From Clostridia bacterium (GTDB taxonomy: Bacteria; Bacillota; Clostridia; Oscillospirales; Butyricicoccaceae): 5,607 bases of DNA. Where the stretch lies: contig CAAFJY010000087.1 of the NCBI GenBank assembly GCA_900763355.1, forward strand, positions 1-5,607, given 5' to 3'. A program made the translations under genes and the position numbers. Shown piece after piece: positions 5,412 through 5,607 of this stretch; the first letter of the stretch is position 1, and each line of letters starts with the position of its first letter. A model generated the notes under the pieces. It did not search any database and had not been told where the DNA came from. It worked only from the letters and a program-made list of their open reading frames with translations.

Positions 5412-5512
5412 AACAAGACCCATCGCGCCCCAGGGGTGCCGGAGCGGTGCGGGAGCGTGTTGACCTCTTCTGAAACATGGAGGTGAGGACGGCGGTCCTG
5501 CTTTGTTTTCCT
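5404..5512 (-). promoter_or_regulatory. infC-rpmI-rplT leader with a predicted antiterminator (L20-leader-like)
   Basis: In the minus-strand transcript GCCGTCC (5493-5487) is perfectly complementary to GGACGGC (5410-5404), the upstream arm of the leader terminator. Pairing of the two would form a 7-bp antiterminator. The same upstream segment can instead close a local hairpin AGGAC-CGCC-GTCCT (5499-5486), and a second short hairpin ACCTC/GAGGT (5484-5480 with 5467-5463) follows. Firmicute infC operons are known to be controlled by L20 through transcription attenuation in the leader. This leader fits that plan, but I cannot show the L20 binding site by eye. Confidence 0.7.
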
Positions 5513-5517
5513 CTGGT

Positions 5518-5546
5518 AGTATACCAGCCCGCGGCCCCTTTGTCAA
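5518..5546 (-). promoter_or_regulatory. Consensus sigma-A promoter of the infC-rpmI-rplT operon
   Basis: On the minus strand TTGACA (5546-5541), a 17-base spacer and TATACT (5523-5518) form a near-perfect promoter with an extended TGG before the -10. Transcription should begin near 5511, giving a leader of about 150 nt before the ATT start. The spacer resembles that of the fhs promoter closely. Upstream bases 5547-5607 are A/T-rich, and I see no gene in them. Confidence 0.92.
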
Positions 5547-5607
5547 CAGGAAAATGCGATTTTCTGACAGAAGAAAGAAAAATAATTCCCGGGCAAAAGA
5601 GCGTTGC

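Noticed and set aside
4523..5473. Plus-strand open frame of 316 codons opposite rplT, rpmI and infC
   Set aside because: It is antisense to three conserved translation genes, and its codons reflect their complement. No start site or domain supports it.

Overview
The window looks like a stretch of core chromosome from a G+C-rich Firmicute of the class Clostridia. An Oscillospiraceae-type gut anaerobe of the Flavonifractor/Lawsonibacter kind is my best guess, but this is inference from protein flavour and codon use, not from a database match. The supporting signs are strong AAGGAGG-type ribosome binding sites, sigma-A promoters of the TTGACA-17-TATnnT kind, the infC-rpmI-rplT operon with an ATT start codon, a formate--tetrahydrofolate ligase behind a ZTP-type riboswitch, and a DUF523 gene.

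Layout, left to right. (1) Positions 1-1311: one plus-strand gene, an RlmI-family 23S rRNA cytosine methyltransferase, with an extended -10 promoter and a short inverted repeat upstream. (2) Positions 1313-1351: a bidirectional intrinsic terminator shared by this gene and the convergent fhs. (3) Positions 1361-3270, minus strand: fhs (558 aa) preceded by a near-consensus promoter and a leader of about 200 nt. That leader has the primary and secondary structure hallmarks of a ZTP (pfl) riboswitch and ends in an intrinsic terminator, so it is a transcriptional control element. (4) Positions 3286-4129, minus strand: a two-gene operon with its own promoter, a small ArsC/Spx-like thioredoxin-fold CXXC protein followed, through an ATGA stop/start overlap, by a cysteine-rich DUF523 protein. 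(5) Positions 4170-5546, minus strand: the infC-rpmI-rplT operon (IF3, L35, L20), with a consensus promoter, a leader attenuator upstream of infC and a terminator after rplT.

Taken together the region serves translation (IF3, L35, L20, rRNA methylation) and one-carbon/purine supply (Fhs makes 10-formyl-THF, which is used for purine synthesis and for formyl-Met initiator tRNA). The most informative content is regulatory RNA: the ZTP-type switch before fhs and the attenuator before infC, where a 7-bp antiterminator pairing can be read directly. The least understood content is the ArsC/Spx-like plus DUF523 pair. I see no mobile element, CRISPR array, tRNA, rRNA or broken gene. No stretch over 300 bases lacks an annotated feature.
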